Positions 7,789 to 17,399 of a stretch of 64,000 bases of DNA are shown piece after piece. The position numbers were made by a program, and so were the translations under genes. Below the pieces are notes generated by a model, which had not been told where the DNA came from, searched no databases, and saw only the letters and a program-made list of their open reading frames with translations. Source of the stretch: Solidesulfovibrio fructosivorans JJ] (GTDB lineage: Bacteria > Desulfobacterota > Desulfovibrionia > Desulfovibrionales > Desulfovibrionaceae); the NCBI RefSeq assembly GCF_000179555.1, contig NZ_AECZ01000016.1, positions 46,598 through 110,597 on the forward strand, given 5' to 3'. Within the stretch, counting starts at the first letter, position 1; the number at the start of each line of letters is the position of its first letter.

Positions 7789-9243
7789 TCAGCCCACGGC
7801 GACAGCGAGCGGCTGGCCGAGAAGGCTTGTCATCGAGGAGGCAAGCGTGGCGGAAACGCCGCTTGGAACAAGTTCCGCTCCCGCTGTCAGGTCCTTGCCC
7901 AGAAAGCCGGTAAAATCGTAGCCGTACCACACGGCCCGAAACACGTTGTTGGCGCTGCCCTGCTCGTCGCCGGGGATCGCCTGCCCCTGTCCGAGCACGC
8001 CCCTGTCGGTGTCGGGGTTGACGTATTTCCAGACCACGTTGCCGCCCCAATCCACTTCCTCGAACGTGCCCGAAGCGCCGAGGGTGATGAGCGTATTGCC
8101 GCTCGGCAGGCGCTGGGCCCCGGAAACGTAGGCGGAATAGAACTCCGGGGCGTCGTATTGGGGATAGGTCCAGACGAGTTCCGGATCGGCAAAGGAGCCG
8201 TCCGCATCCTTCAGGTAATTCCCCTCCTCGTCCACGGGCAGGCGCAGTTCGAACACGTGGGAGTACTCGCCGTCAGGGCTTTGCCAGCCGTTGTCGAACA
8301 CCAGGGTGTTTCCGGCTCCGGGCAGGCCCTCGGCGATCCATTGGGCGTCGTGCTGGCCGTGAAAAAGCTGGTCCGAGGCGTCGCCGGCGTCCGAGGCCTG
8401 GGGATTGCCGAAGCGGTAGAGCAGGTCGCCGCCGTGGCCGGAATTCCCGCCGGTATGCCCGGCGGCTTCGGCCGTGGTGGTGCTGTGGTCGATGACCCAG
8501 ACCTCGTTTAACGTGTGCACGCTGATGAGTATCTGGTCGGTTCGCGCATCGTAGTCCACGGCGTTGACGTGGGTCCAGTCCGGGTCGGCTTCGCCGGTGC
8601 CCTTGACCGGCGTTCCGGTGTAATTGATGTCGATGCGCTCCGGATGGTCCGCGACCACGCCGTAGTTGGGCAGGCCGGGATTGACGTCCTGAATGAGGTG
8701 GTCCCAGGCGTGCCATTCCCACACCGTCACGCCGGAGGTCGGACCCGTTTTTTGAATCTCCACGATACTGTCGACGAGCAGCCCGTTCGACGAGAGCGTG
8801 GCGGGGTCGCGGCCGGCGGCCATGGCCTCGGCGCTCGATTTGTATCCCCAGAAGATGATGAGGAGGTTGCCGCTTGGCATCACGCAGACGTCGTGGTGCT
8901 GGCTGTAGTCGTCGCCGATGTATTCGTAGCTCCAGACGAGATTGCCTTCCCAATCGTACTCTTCGATCACGCCGCCGGAGGAGGCGTGGAGCGAGACGCT
9001 GTATTGGTTGAGATAGGCCACACCGGTGCGCAGCAGATCGCCGTTGGCCAGAAGATAGGCCGGCCCGGCCGAGGCGTAGTCGCTGGTCCAGGAATTGACG
9101 ACACGCCCGTCCCCGTCGATCAGATACGTCCCGTACCCGAGCATGGTGGCAAAAAGCGTCAGCCCGGCGTCGGCGAGGACGCTGCCCGTGAACAACCCGA
9201 CAGTCTGGGCATCCGCTTTGGCGCTGGCTATCGTGTCAGGCAT
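7789..9243 (-). CDS. Arylsulfotransferase-like protein (ASST family)
   Basis: A protein of about 484 residues built of beta-propeller-like blades: YGTYLIDGDGRVVNSW, PAYLLANGDLLRTG, HHDVCVMPSGNLLIIFW, EWHAWDHLI, FHGQHDAQW and LPSGNTLITLGASGTFEEV. The repeated 'G...W' and 'LPNGN.LI' strands with conserved histidines match arylsulfotransferases, which move sulfate between phenolic esters by a histidine intermediate. Well-studied bacterial members are periplasmic, but no signal peptide is visible here. The ATG at 9243 and a TTG 18 bases upstream are both possible; neither has a clear ribosome site. The gene lies in a polysaccharide locus, so a role in modifying the polymer is possible but unproven. 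Confidence 0.72.
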   Translation of the reverse strand: MPDTIASAKADAQTVGLFTGSVLADAGLTLFATMLGYGTYLIDGDGRVVNSWTSDYASAGPAYLLANGDLLRTGVAYLNQYSVSLHASSGGVIEEYDWEGNLVWSYEYIGDDYSQHHDVCVMPSGNLLIIFWGYKSSAEAMAAGRDPATLSSNGLLVDSIVEIQKTGPTSGVTVWEWHAWDHLIQDVNPGLPNYGVVADHPERIDINYTGTPVKGTGEADPDWTHVNAVDYDARTDQILISVHTLNEVWVIDHSTTTAEAAGHTGGNSGHGGDLLYRFGNPQASDAGDASDQLFHGQHDAQWIAEGLPGAGNTLVFDNGWQSPDGEYSHVFELRLPVDEEGNYLKDADGSFADPELVWTYPQYDAPEFYSAYVSGAQRLPSGNTLITLGASGTFEEVDWGGNVVWKYVNPDTDRGVLGQGQAIPGDEQGSANNVFRAVWYGYDFTGFLGKDLTAGAELVPSGVSATLASSMTSLLGQPLAVAVG

Positions 9244-9439
9244 ACCCGTTTTTAAAGCCAAAGCGAGATCGTGTCACGGGAAAACTGCCCTGGCCGGGCC
9301 GCCTCGCCGGCGCGGCCGCCTTCTCCCGCGTCGCCTTGCGCAAAGCCTCCAAAGTCTCTAATGATGCGCCATGCCCATCGGCCTGATACGGACATGCCAG
9401 CCCGGCATCGCCCAACGCGGCGTCCCGGCGGGCTGACCC

Positions 9440-11638
9440 ATGGAACTGCGTCATTTCCTGCGCCTGCTCTGGCGACGTCGGCGGCTGCTGTTTTGGGTCT
9501 TCGCGCCCATTTTCTTCTCCCTGGCCGTCCTCGCCCTGATCGCCGAACCCCAATACGTCGCCACGGCCAAGGTCTTCCTCGGCCATTCCCCCAACAAGGC
9601 CAGCCTGCTTGCCCAGTTGACCCTGGACGCCACGACGCAAAACGCCGCCACCCTCACCGAGGCCGAGCGCGACAGCTACGAGGCCCTGGCCAACACCGCG
9701 CTGGTGCTGCGGCCGCTGGTCGACGAAGAGCACCTGACCCGCAAACGCAAGTCCCTGCAAATTCTCGAGCTCGTGCCCTTCGTGCGCGGAATCATCGACA
9801 ACTCCTGGCCCAGGTTCGGCCGGCGCGACCTGACCTATGAGGAATTAAGCAACAGGTCTCTCGTCCACACGGTCTTTCCCCGACCCTACATCAAGGCGGC
9901 CATGGCGGAGGACGCCGACCTCCTGGAATTTACCGCCTTGGCCGAGTCCATGGACAAGGCCATCACCCTGGCCAACGCCGCCGCCCGGTCGTTTATGGCC
10001 CGCGAAACCGCCATGCGCCGAGAGGAATGCCGCGCCATGGCCCAGGCGGCGGCAAACGCCCTGCCCCGGGCCCGGGCCGACTACGAAAAACGGCTGGCCA
10101 TTGAAAGCGCCGTACGCCGGCGGGAAAAAGCCGTGGACCTGTCCCAGGAAGCCGAAGAGATCGTGACGCGCTACTTCCTTCTGGCCGGCGACCGCGACGC
10201 CAACCGCCTCGCCCTGCTCAAGGCCCGGGCCATGGCGGACAACGTCGCGGCCCAGCTGTCGCGCCGGCCGGAGATGCACAAGGCCACGGCGACCAAACAG
10301 CTCTCGAACGATATCACCGCCCTCAAGATGACCCTGCGCGACCTGTACCTGGACCTGGCCGGAGCCAAAACACGGCTGACCGCCGCCCATCCGGCGGTCA
10401 AGGAGATCGAGGCCAAGATCGCTTTGGCCAAGGGCCTGCTCAAAAACGAAGAGCTCAAGGTCTTCGGCTCCGAAACCGCGTCCATGGACCAGACGTTCCG
10501 CTTCCTGCACGAGCGCCTGGCCGCATACACGGCCGACCGCGCCGGCTACAAGGCCCAGGACGCGGCCTATGCCACGCTCCTGGCCGAGCTGGACAAGACC
10601 GTCCAGGCCTATCCCGGCCGCACGGCCGCCGTGGCCCTGGCCAGCGCCCAGGCCGAGGCGGCCCAGACCTTTCTCTTGAGCCTCAACCAGTTGCACACGG
10701 CGGCCGATCTCGGCCAGCACCTGAACCTGTCCCTGGCCCGCATGGCCCAACCGGCCTCCATGCCGGACAAGATCGACGAATACCGGAGCCCCAGGCTTTC
10801 GTTCATGCTGGCCCTCGGCGTCGCCCTGGGCGTGTTTCTGGCCCTGGCCGCAGCCCTTGTGGCCGAGTATGTCGATGCCGCCGCGACGCGCCCCGGGGCC
10901 CTGGCCACTGCCGGAAGCGCCCGTCTTCCCACCATCCCCCTGGGCGAAGCGGAAGCGCGGACCCAAAGCCTGCGCCGCCTGCGCGAAGCCCTGTTTCCCG
11001 AAAGCGGGACCGATCCGCACCGCCTCCTGGTGACCGCGCCTGGCCGGGAGGCTGCCGAGGCATCCCGGGAGCTGGCCCTGGGCCTGGCCACGGCCCTGGC
11101 CCGAAGCGGCCGGCGAACCGTGCTGGCCGACACCGCCCTCGGTAACGACGCGTTGGCGGCATTGGCCGGCATCGCCCCGACGCCCGGCCTGGCCGATGTC
11201 CTGGCCGGTGAAACCTCCCTTGAAGCGGCCATCGCGCCCCGAGGCCAAAAGGAGCTGTTCCTGCTGCCCCCCGGGACGCCGCCGGCCTCCCCGGAAGACG
11301 CCGACCGCCTTCTCGACGGTCCGCGACTGGACGCGGCCCTTACCCGGCTGAGCAAAGCCTATGACGTCGTGATCCTTTGCGCCGCGCCCGTGGCCGACTC
11401 CGGCGACGCCTTGCGGCTGGCCCGGTCGGCCGACGCCGTGCTCCTGGCCGTCACTCCGGGACGGACGCCGCGCCCCGTCCTGGCCGAGGGAGCCGCCCGC
11501 CTGCAAACCGCCTCGGGCGGGGCGACCCGGGTCGTGTATTGCGACGCGCCCGAAACCGCATCCTCCCACCTTCGAAAATGTAAGGCGCTTTACGACCGCA
11601 TTGCCCGGAAAACCGGCGCACGCGGGGAAATTCTGTAA
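9440..11638 (+). CDS. Wzz/GumC-type polysaccharide chain-length protein with decayed BY-kinase domain
   Basis: A 732-residue inner-membrane protein. TM1 is near residues 15-36 (LLFWVFAPIFFSLAVLAL), a long periplasmic coiled-coil region follows, and TM2 is near 452-475 after the Pro-containing motif YRSPRLSFMLALGVALGV. This is the layout of chain-length determinants that act with Wzy and Wza. The cytoplasmic C-terminal domain has the fold order of bacterial tyrosine kinases, but the Walker A position reads TAPGREAAEASREL (about residue 533) and lacks the GKT/S lysine. The Walker A' strand VLADTALGND and the Walker B strand VVILCAAPV are also altered, and no terminal tyrosine cluster is present. 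It probably does not hydrolyse ATP. It is divergent from the ASST gene, with 196 bases between them. Confidence 0.82.
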   Translation: MELRHFLRLLWRRRRLLFWVFAPIFFSLAVLALIAEPQYVATAKVFLGHSPNKASLLAQLTLDATTQNAATLTEAERDSYEALANTALVLRPLVDEEHLTRKRKSLQILELVPFVRGIIDNSWPRFGRRDLTYEELSNRSLVHTVFPRPYIKAAMAEDADLLEFTALAESMDKAITLANAAARSFMARETAMRREECRAMAQAAANALPRARADYEKRLAIESAVRRREKAVDLSQEAEEIVTRYFLLAGDRDANRLALLKARAMADNVAAQLSRRPEMHKATATKQLSNDITALKMTLRDLYLDLAGAKTRLTAAHPAVKEIEAKIALAKGLLKNEELKVFGSETASMDQTFRFLHERLAAYTADRAGYKAQDAAYATLLAELDKTVQAYPGRTAAVALASAQAEAAQTFLLSLNQLHTAADLGQHLNLSLARMAQPASMPDKIDEYRSPRLSFMLALGVALGVFLALAAALVAEYVDAAATRPGALATAGSARLPTIPLGEAEARTQSLRRLREALFPESGTDPHRLLVTAPGREAAEASRELALGLATALARSGRRTVLADTALGNDALAALAGIAPTPGLADVLAGETSLEAAIAPRGQKELFLLPPGTPPASPEDADRLLDGPRLDAALTRLSKAYDVVILCAAPVADSGDALRLARSADAVLLAVTPGRTPRPVLAEGAARLQTASGGATRVVYCDAPETASSHLRKCKALYDRIARKTGARGEIL

Positions 11639-11865
11639 AAGCCCCCTCCCCTTCCAGTCTCCACTGTTTTGTCGTTTCCCGCTGCACGGACACTGGCGCG
11701 ACGGCGCGGGTCATGCCGCGCTTTATATCGCATAACCGGTTGCAAAGGGACGCCAACAGGAGGATAGTGCCCCAGGGTGCGGGGAATTGCCCCGAAAGAA
11801 AGAGACGGACGCCGCAGCGGGTTCGTGCGGAACTCTCGGTGCGACGCCATGCCGTGGAGGATGCC

Positions 11866-12618
11866 ATGAGTACGTTTGTAATCCATCCCATCGTGTTGGG
11901 CACCAAGGAATTCGACAAGGGCATGATGACCTACCAGTTCGACTATGGGCAGCCCTATACGATTCCCATCTACGGATGGTATCTGGAGGGCGGGGACAAG
12001 CGCATTCTGGTGGACACCGGGGAAATGCGCCCCGTCATTTCCGAGCACCGGGAAGCGGCCATCGGCGGCCCCATCCGTTCCTTTGCCGACGGGCTGGCCC
12101 GCTTCGGCCTCGCCCCCTCCGACATCGACGTGGTGGTGCATACCCACCTGCACAACGACCACTGCGAAAACGACGGGCTGTGCGAAAACGCGGTGTTTTA
12201 CGTCCACGAAAAGGAGCTGGCCCACGCCAGGGAGCCGCACCCGCTGGATTACCGCTACAACGACGAATACATCGAGGACGTGCTGGAAGGCGGGCAGATG
12301 TTGTCCCTGTCCTCGGACACCGAAATCGTTCCCGGCCTGCGCATGGTCCACACCCCGGCCCATACCGAAGGGGGCATGTCCGTCTTCGTGGATACGCCGG
12401 CCGGCTCGGCCGTCATCACGGGCTTTTGCGTCATACGGGAAAACCTCTTCCCGCCCAAATCCGTCACGGCCCGCGAGATGACGGTTATCCCGCCGGGCAC
12501 CTGCGTCAATACCTACGCCGCCTATGACATCCTGCGAAGGATCCGCGACGCGGCGGACATCGTGATTCCCCTGCACGAACCGTCCTTCGCTTCGGGCGAA
12601 CCCATCGGCGTCGCATGA
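11866..12618 (+). CDS. MBL-fold hydrolase resembling N-acyl-homoserine lactonases
   Basis: A 250-residue metallo-beta-lactamase-fold protein. The metal-binding motif HTHLHNDHCEN lies near residues 92-102, a later histidine is in MVHTPAHTEGGM, and the terminal histidine is in VIPLHEPSF. Aspartate in the usual Asp-metal position is replaced by ITGFC, an oddity. The dispersed motifs resemble AHL lactonases (AttM/AiiA type), but many members act on other lactones or esters, so the substrate is open. No signal peptide. The ATG at 11866 follows GGAGG by 5 bases; a longer open frame upstream has no ribosome site. It stands alone, between the Wzz gene and a sensor kinase. Confidence 0.75.
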   Translation: MSTFVIHPIVLGTKEFDKGMMTYQFDYGQPYTIPIYGWYLEGGDKRILVDTGEMRPVISEHREAAIGGPIRSFADGLARFGLAPSDIDVVVHTHLHNDHCENDGLCENAVFYVHEKELAHAREPHPLDYRYNDEYIEDVLEGGQMLSLSSDTEIVPGLRMVHTPAHTEGGMSVFVDTPAGSAVITGFCVIRENLFPPKSVTAREMTVIPPGTCVNTYAAYDILRRIRDAADIVIPLHEPSFASGEPIGVA

Positions 12619-12808
12619 CAAGCGGACTTCCGACCTGGAGAGTCGGATACCGCGCCACTTTGTTCCTATTGTAACGAAATTTCGGGCGCGTTATGTTCCC
12701 CGCGATACGGGCTCAGGATCAGGGTGGATACGCCCCAGGCGCGGTCCTCTCCGTATCGGGGGACACACAAAGCCAGCCCAAAGCTTCGACCCGTCGAGGG
12801 ACACCACT

Positions 12809-15502
12809 ATGGTCCAACCTCCGTCATCCAGTCCCTGGATCGCCGCCGCCCACCATCTGCGCGACCGGACAACGGACCGGCTTGGTCCCGTCATCAACGG
12901 CTCCATCCGCCGCCTGCTCGTCCTCCTTGTGCTCATCGCCGTGCTGCCGGCCCTGGGCATCATCTTGATGACCGGCTTCGAGGCCCGCAACCACGCCCTG
13001 ATCGATGCCGAACACAATGCCCAGATCCTGGCCCAGGGCATCGGCGAGATCCAGGAACGCACGACCCATGGCCTGCGCCAGCTGTTGGAAAAGCTGGCCG
13101 AGGAGCCCCGGATCAAGGCCGGCGACGCCGGGGCCGTGGCCGAAGGCTTCAAGATCGTCGCCGCCGCCTTTCCCATGGTGGCCAATATCACCCTGGCCGG
13201 GCCGGACGGGAGCATCCTGTCCACGGCCGCCCCGACGCAACGGACCAGTCTGGCCGATCTTCCCGCCTTTGAGCGGGCCATGAGCCGGGGCGCGTTCACG
13301 GCGGGCGCGTTCCAGCGCGCGGCTCCCGACGCCCCGCCGACCTTTCCCTTCGTCCAGCCCTTGCGCGACGCCAAGGGAGCTCTCCTCGGCCAGCTCGTCC
13401 TTACCATCCGGCTGGACACCTACGGCAACATCTTCAAGCACGCCGATCTGCCCCTGGATTCGGTGCTGTCCATTGTGGACCGGGCCGGGCGGCGCATTTA
13501 CCGGATGCCGTCCGATCCGTTAAGCGGCATCGGCAGTCCGCTCCCCACCCCGCTGCGCGCGGCCGTGGCCCGCAAGCACATCCCCCAAGGCGCGGTCGAC
13601 CGCATCGGCGCGGACGGGGTGGACCGCATCTACGCCTATTCCCAACTGCGCCTGGGTCCGGGGGAGGACCCGTATCTGACCATCGTGGTGGGCATTCCCC
13701 GCCAACAAAGCCTGGATCGGGCCAATGCCCTGCTGCGGCGCAATCTCTACCTGCTCGCCCTGGCCCTCGGCTTGTCCCTGTGCCTGGCCTGGCTGGTCGG
13801 CTCAGGCCTGCTCGGCCGGCGGCTGGACACCATCGTGGCGGTCACCGGCACCCTCGGGTCCGGGGACCTGACCGCCCGCATTCCCCGGCCTCTGGGCACG
13901 GGGGCGCTGGGGCGCCTCGAACGCTCGGTCAACGCCATGGCAGAGGCCCTGGCACGCGGCTCCGAAGCGGCCAGGCGTTCAGCGGCCAATTTGCGCCAAA
14001 GCGAAGCAACGCTGCGCACCGTGGCCGATTTCACCTACGACTGGGAGTACTGGAAGGGTCCCGACGGCCGGTTTCTCTGGATCGCCCCGGCTTGCCAGCG
14101 CATCAGCGGCCATAGCGTTGAGGAGTACATGGCCGATGCGCACCTCATGTTCGACGCCCTCGTCCATCCCGACGACGCCGCCGCCTGGCGCGAACACGCC
14201 GGCGCCGAACTGAGTCCCGACCGCAGCCAGCGCACCCTGCAACTGCGCATCATCCGGCCCGACGGCCGGACCATCTGGATACACCACCACTGCCGGCCCA
14301 TTTTCAGCCATTCCGGCGAGTATCTGGGCATCCGCGGCTGCAACCGGGACATCAGCGCCCGCAAGGAAGTCGAGGCCGCCCTGCGCCGCTCCCACGAGGA
14401 ACTGGAGCGGCGCGTCCGGGAGCGCACCCGGGAACTCACCTACGCCAACGACAAGCTGCGCAAAAGCGAGGAGCGCTACCGCGTCCTCTATGAACAATCC
14501 GCGGTGGGCATCCTCCTTATGAACCGGGAAGGGCGCATCGAGGACGCCAACCCGGCCGCCTGTCAGATTCTCGCCCACTCTTTGGAGGAATTGCGCGGCA
14601 GAAACTACCTGGCGCTCATAGAACCGAACAATCTCGGCGACAATCCTTTCGACATGACGCGGGCCATGGCTGGGGAAGTCAGCCGGATCGACAGGGTGTT
14701 TTTGACCGAGGAAGGACGGCGGGTCCATGCCAGCGTCAGCGGCCGGCGCATCAACGAGGACGTCTACCAGGCGGTCTTCCGGGACATCTCCGAGCGCAAA
14801 AAGCTCGAGGCCCTGCGCGAGGACGTGGAACGCATCACCCGCCACGACCTCAAGGCGCCGCTGATGGGCGTCATCCACATGCCGCGTCTGATCCTCAAGA
14901 ACAAGAACCTGCCGGCCAGGGATATCGAACTGTTGCACCTGCTCCAGGAATCGGGCTACCGCATGCTGCACATGATCAACATGTCCCTGGCCCTGTACCA
15001 GATGGAGACCGGGACCTACGCCTGCAAGCGCGAGCCCTTCGACATCCTGCGCACGGCATCCCGGAGCCTCCATGAGACGCGTCTGGCCGCCGAGGCCAAA
15101 AACATCCGCATGGCCGTGCGCCTCGACGGGGTTCCGGTCACGAAGGGAGACGCCTTTCCCGTGGTCGGCGAGGAAATGCTCTGTCTGACCATGCTGGAAA
15201 ACCTCATCAAGAACGCCATCGAGGCCGCGCCGGCCGGCGGCGAATGCCGCATCGAGGGCGACACCCGCCTGCGGACCCTGCGCGTCGCCAACTCCGGCGA
15301 GGTGCCGGAGGGCATCCGGGAGCGCTTTTTCGAAAAGTACGTCACCTCGGGCAAGCGCTGGGGCACGGGGCTCGGCACCTACTCGGCCCGGCTCATCGCC
15401 CGCACCAACGGCTGGGACATCGCCCTTTCCTGCGAGATCCCCGGCGAAACCTCCGTGATCCTGTCCTTCGGACGAGACGAGGACGGCCGGACGGCGGCCT
15501 GA
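12809..15502 (+). CDS. Membrane sensor histidine kinase with extracytoplasmic sensor, HAMP and two PAS domains
   Basis: An 897-residue kinase. TM1 is near residues 34-55 (LLVLLVLIAVLPALGIILM), a periplasmic Cache-like sensor of about 250 residues follows, and TM2 is near 310-332. A HAMP region (VTGTLGSGDLTARI) comes next, then PAS1 from about residue 410 ending in GCNRDISARKEVE, a coiled coil (RERTRELTYANDKL), and PAS2 ending in FRDISERKKLE. The phospho-acceptor is in ITRHDLKAPLMG, about residue 678. ATP-binding motifs are ENLIKNAIEAA and GTGLGTYSA. There is no receiver domain and no adjacent response regulator, so its partner is elsewhere. The ATG at 12809 follows GAGGGA. Confidence 0.88.
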   Translation: MVQPPSSSPWIAAAHHLRDRTTDRLGPVINGSIRRLLVLLVLIAVLPALGIILMTGFEARNHALIDAEHNAQILAQGIGEIQERTTHGLRQLLEKLAEEPRIKAGDAGAVAEGFKIVAAAFPMVANITLAGPDGSILSTAAPTQRTSLADLPAFERAMSRGAFTAGAFQRAAPDAPPTFPFVQPLRDAKGALLGQLVLTIRLDTYGNIFKHADLPLDSVLSIVDRAGRRIYRMPSDPLSGIGSPLPTPLRAAVARKHIPQGAVDRIGADGVDRIYAYSQLRLGPGEDPYLTIVVGIPRQQSLDRANALLRRNLYLLALALGLSLCLAWLVGSGLLGRRLDTIVAVTGTLGSGDLTARIPRPLGTGALGRLERSVNAMAEALARGSEAARRSAANLRQSEATLRTVADFTYDWEYWKGPDGRFLWIAPACQRISGHSVEEYMADAHLMFDALVHPDDAAAWREHAGAELSPDRSQRTLQLRIIRPDGRTIWIHHHCRPIFSHSGEYLGIRGCNRDISARKEVEAALRRSHEELERRVRERTRELTYANDKLRKSEERYRVLYEQSAVGILLMNREGRIEDANPAACQILAHSLEELRGRNYLALIEPNNLGDNPFDMTRAMAGEVSRIDRVFLTEEGRRVHASVSGRRINEDVYQAVFRDISERKKLEALREDVERITRHDLKAPLMGVIHMPRLILKNKNLPARDIELLHLLQESGYRMLHMINMSLALYQMETGTYACKREPFDILRTASRSLHETRLAAEAKNIRMAVRLDGVPVTKGDAFPVVGEEMLCLTMLENLIKNAIEAAPAGGECRIEGDTRLRTLRVANSGEVPEGIRERFFEKYVTSGKRWGTGLGTYSARLIARTNGWDIALSCEIPGETSVILSFGRDEDGRTAA

Positions 15503-15628
15503 AGCCTCGCCCCAGGCGCGCGGGTCGCCGCCTGCCGCTCGATGGCACGATCAGGAACGCGCAAGCATCGCCAAGGACTCCGAACCGGCCTTGGCACGGC
15601 CAGGGGCGGCCGTATCCTCGGGCATTGC

Positions 15629-16325
15629 CTAGGGCTTGGCCGATGGCGCTTCCGGTTGTCCGACCATTCTCGCGAGGTTTTCGGCACTGAGTATCGGCAC
15701 CCTGTCCGCGAGAACGCCCCGCCAGAGCGGAAATTCCGTGTACGGGCGATCGTCCGTCACGTCCGGAAACGGTTTCACGAGTTGCGCGAACCGCCTGGAA
15801 TCGAAGACATACATGCGACGCAACACGGATGGATCGCGCAGCCTGGGAAACCACTCGCCGAGGTCGGGCGCTTTGAGGAGACTCGCGACGACGCGTTCCA
15901 AACTTTCCCGGCTCTGGTCAAAAGATTTCTTGCCGCCGATACAGTAGAATCCCGGGAAATTCGGCCCCCGCCACAGCGTGGCGTCCGGAAAGACTTCCGT
16001 GAACGTTTTCATGATCATGGCCAGATCCGTCACCGGAGCGGGCGGCAACCAGAGGCTGACCACGCCCCCTTCGCTGATGTGTTCCTTACAGAGCGTCAGG
16101 AATTCCTTGGTATAGAGATTGACCGTGCCTGCGCTCCACAGGGGCGGAGCGGGGTCGATGGTTATCACGTCGTAGACGTTATCCGTCATGAGAAGGAAAT
16201 TGCGGCCGTCAGCGGCGTGCAGATGGACAGCGGGATTGGAAACGACGGCCCGGGCATCCTCGTGAAAGAACCGGGAGGAGTCGAAGACGTTGGGCTCTAT
16301 ATCAACGGCGTCAATCCGTCTGCCC
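15629..16325 (-). pseudogene. Spermidine-synthase-like protein, 5' end missing
   Basis: The recognisable protein begins abruptly at RRIDAVDIEPNV, the middle of the SAM-binding fold of spermidine-synthase-like methyltransferase-fold proteins. It continues through LHAADGRNFLL, YDVITIDPAPPLW, a second half of the fold with LYTKEFLTLCKEHIS, and DVTDDRPYTEFPL near the C-terminus. The N-terminal glycine-rich strand and everything before it are missing. Upstream sequence in this frame is only the out-of-frame tail of the histidine kinase, whose stop codon lies inside the junction. The gene is thus a remnant cut by the arrival of the low-GC kinase segment. Some relatives are larger, with an N-terminal membrane domain. 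Confidence 0.7.
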
Positions 16326-17399
16326 AGCCAAGGGAAAGGCCACGCTGATCGTGGTACCTCCCTCGGGAATTGATACAACCTCAAGCAGGCCACGGTTCCT
16401 CTTCAGGATTTCCCTGGCGAAGGCCAACCCCAATCCGGCGGAAAACTCCTTGGTACTAAAGCAAGGTTCGAAAATCTTTGGCAACAACGCCGAGGGGATG
16501 CCTTTTCCAGAATCCGAAATGCGAAAAATTACTTTCTCGCCCACGCGAACCGTGGCGATATCCACCGTCCCTCCTTTTGGGGAGGCCTCAATCGCATTTT
16601 GCACGATTTCGGTCAGGCCGACCAACACGCTTTCCCTGTCGACATGGAGCCAGAGTTCTTCTGGACTCGGGGAAAGGTGTATGCCTATTTTCGCCGCTTC
16701 GGCTTTGTCCTCGCCGATTTTTTGCAACCCGGCAAGCAATTCTCCGACAGAAACCTGACTCATGAGATATGGCAAATCGTGCTTAGCTTTCAAGATACCG
16801 TCGATCAGACGTTCAAGCTTGTGCGACTCCTCGACGATGATGCGTAATTTTGAGTTGGCTTGATCATTCATATCGCTCTTACGAAGCAACGACTTTGCAA
16901 AATTTGCAATAACAAAGATTGGATTCCTTGTTTCGTGAGCCAATGTTGCGGACATCCTATCCGATATTGCGCAACGCTCCAACAATATTGCCTGATCTCG
17001 GCTTCTACGTATCTCGTCAAATGCTACTCCAAGTTTCTCGTGCGCCTGCTTCAGTAATAAAAATGCTTTTTCCACAAAATAATAATAACAAGTGATCGCA
17101 GCAATGTATATAAATGATATCGTATTAATTGCACCACTTACCGGACCTACTGATTCCCAGACATCTTTATATCCGATATTGACCAAAATGCCTCGCACAA
17201 TGTGCCCGACGCCGCGTCCGACTGAAAAAGCCATCAAAGCCAACGTGAACATATAAAGATATGACAGCAACAGCTCCCTTGGCTCCCGGCGCATGAGCCT
17301 ATACGCATAGCGGAGGGCCAGTATCGAGAGCACAATCATCATGGCCGACCCGAATAAGTCGACAAGAAAAATCGGCAATTCCGAAAGGCGAGGAGTCAT
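16311..17399 (-). CDS. Membrane histidine kinase in a low-GC segment
   Basis: A 362-residue kinase. The N-terminal third holds three hydrophobic segments (LFGSAMMIVLSILAL, YLYMFTLALMAFSVG and INTISFIYIAAITCYYYF). A short coiled coil leads to the H box SATLAHETRNPIFV (about residue 154), then the N box EIVQNAIEASP, the G1 box DSGKGIP, the F box IFEPCFSTK and the G2 box GLGLAFA. All catalytic motifs are intact. It overlaps the upstream membrane-protein gene by ATGA, so translation is coupled. Base composition, particularly 16,850-17,150, is much richer in A+T than its surroundings, which suggests transfer. No response regulator is adjacent. Confidence 0.85.
   Translation of the reverse strand: MTPRLSELPIFLVDLFGSAMMIVLSILALRYAYRLMRREPRELLLSYLYMFTLALMAFSVGRGVGHIVRGILVNIGYKDVWESVGPVSGAINTISFIYIAAITCYYYFVEKAFLLLKQAHEKLGVAFDEIRRSRDQAILLERCAISDRMSATLAHETRNPIFVIANFAKSLLRKSDMNDQANSKLRIIVEESHKLERLIDGILKAKHDLPYLMSQVSVGELLAGLQKIGEDKAEAAKIGIHLSPSPEELWLHVDRESVLVGLTEIVQNAIEASPKGGTVDIATVRVGEKVIFRISDSGKGIPSALLPKIFEPCFSTKEFSAGLGLAFAREILKRNRGLLEVVSIPEGGTTISVAFPLAGQTD

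Noticed and set aside
6066..7913. 615-codon open frame on the plus strand opposite the glycoside hydrolase
   Set aside because: Antisense to a gene with signal peptide, catalytic motifs and cysteine repeats. Its own sequence shows no domain and lacks a ribosome site.
12658..12808. Possible promoter words before the large sensor kinase
   Set aside because: TTGTTCC and TTGTAAC words occur near 12,660, but spacing and -10 match are too poor to call.
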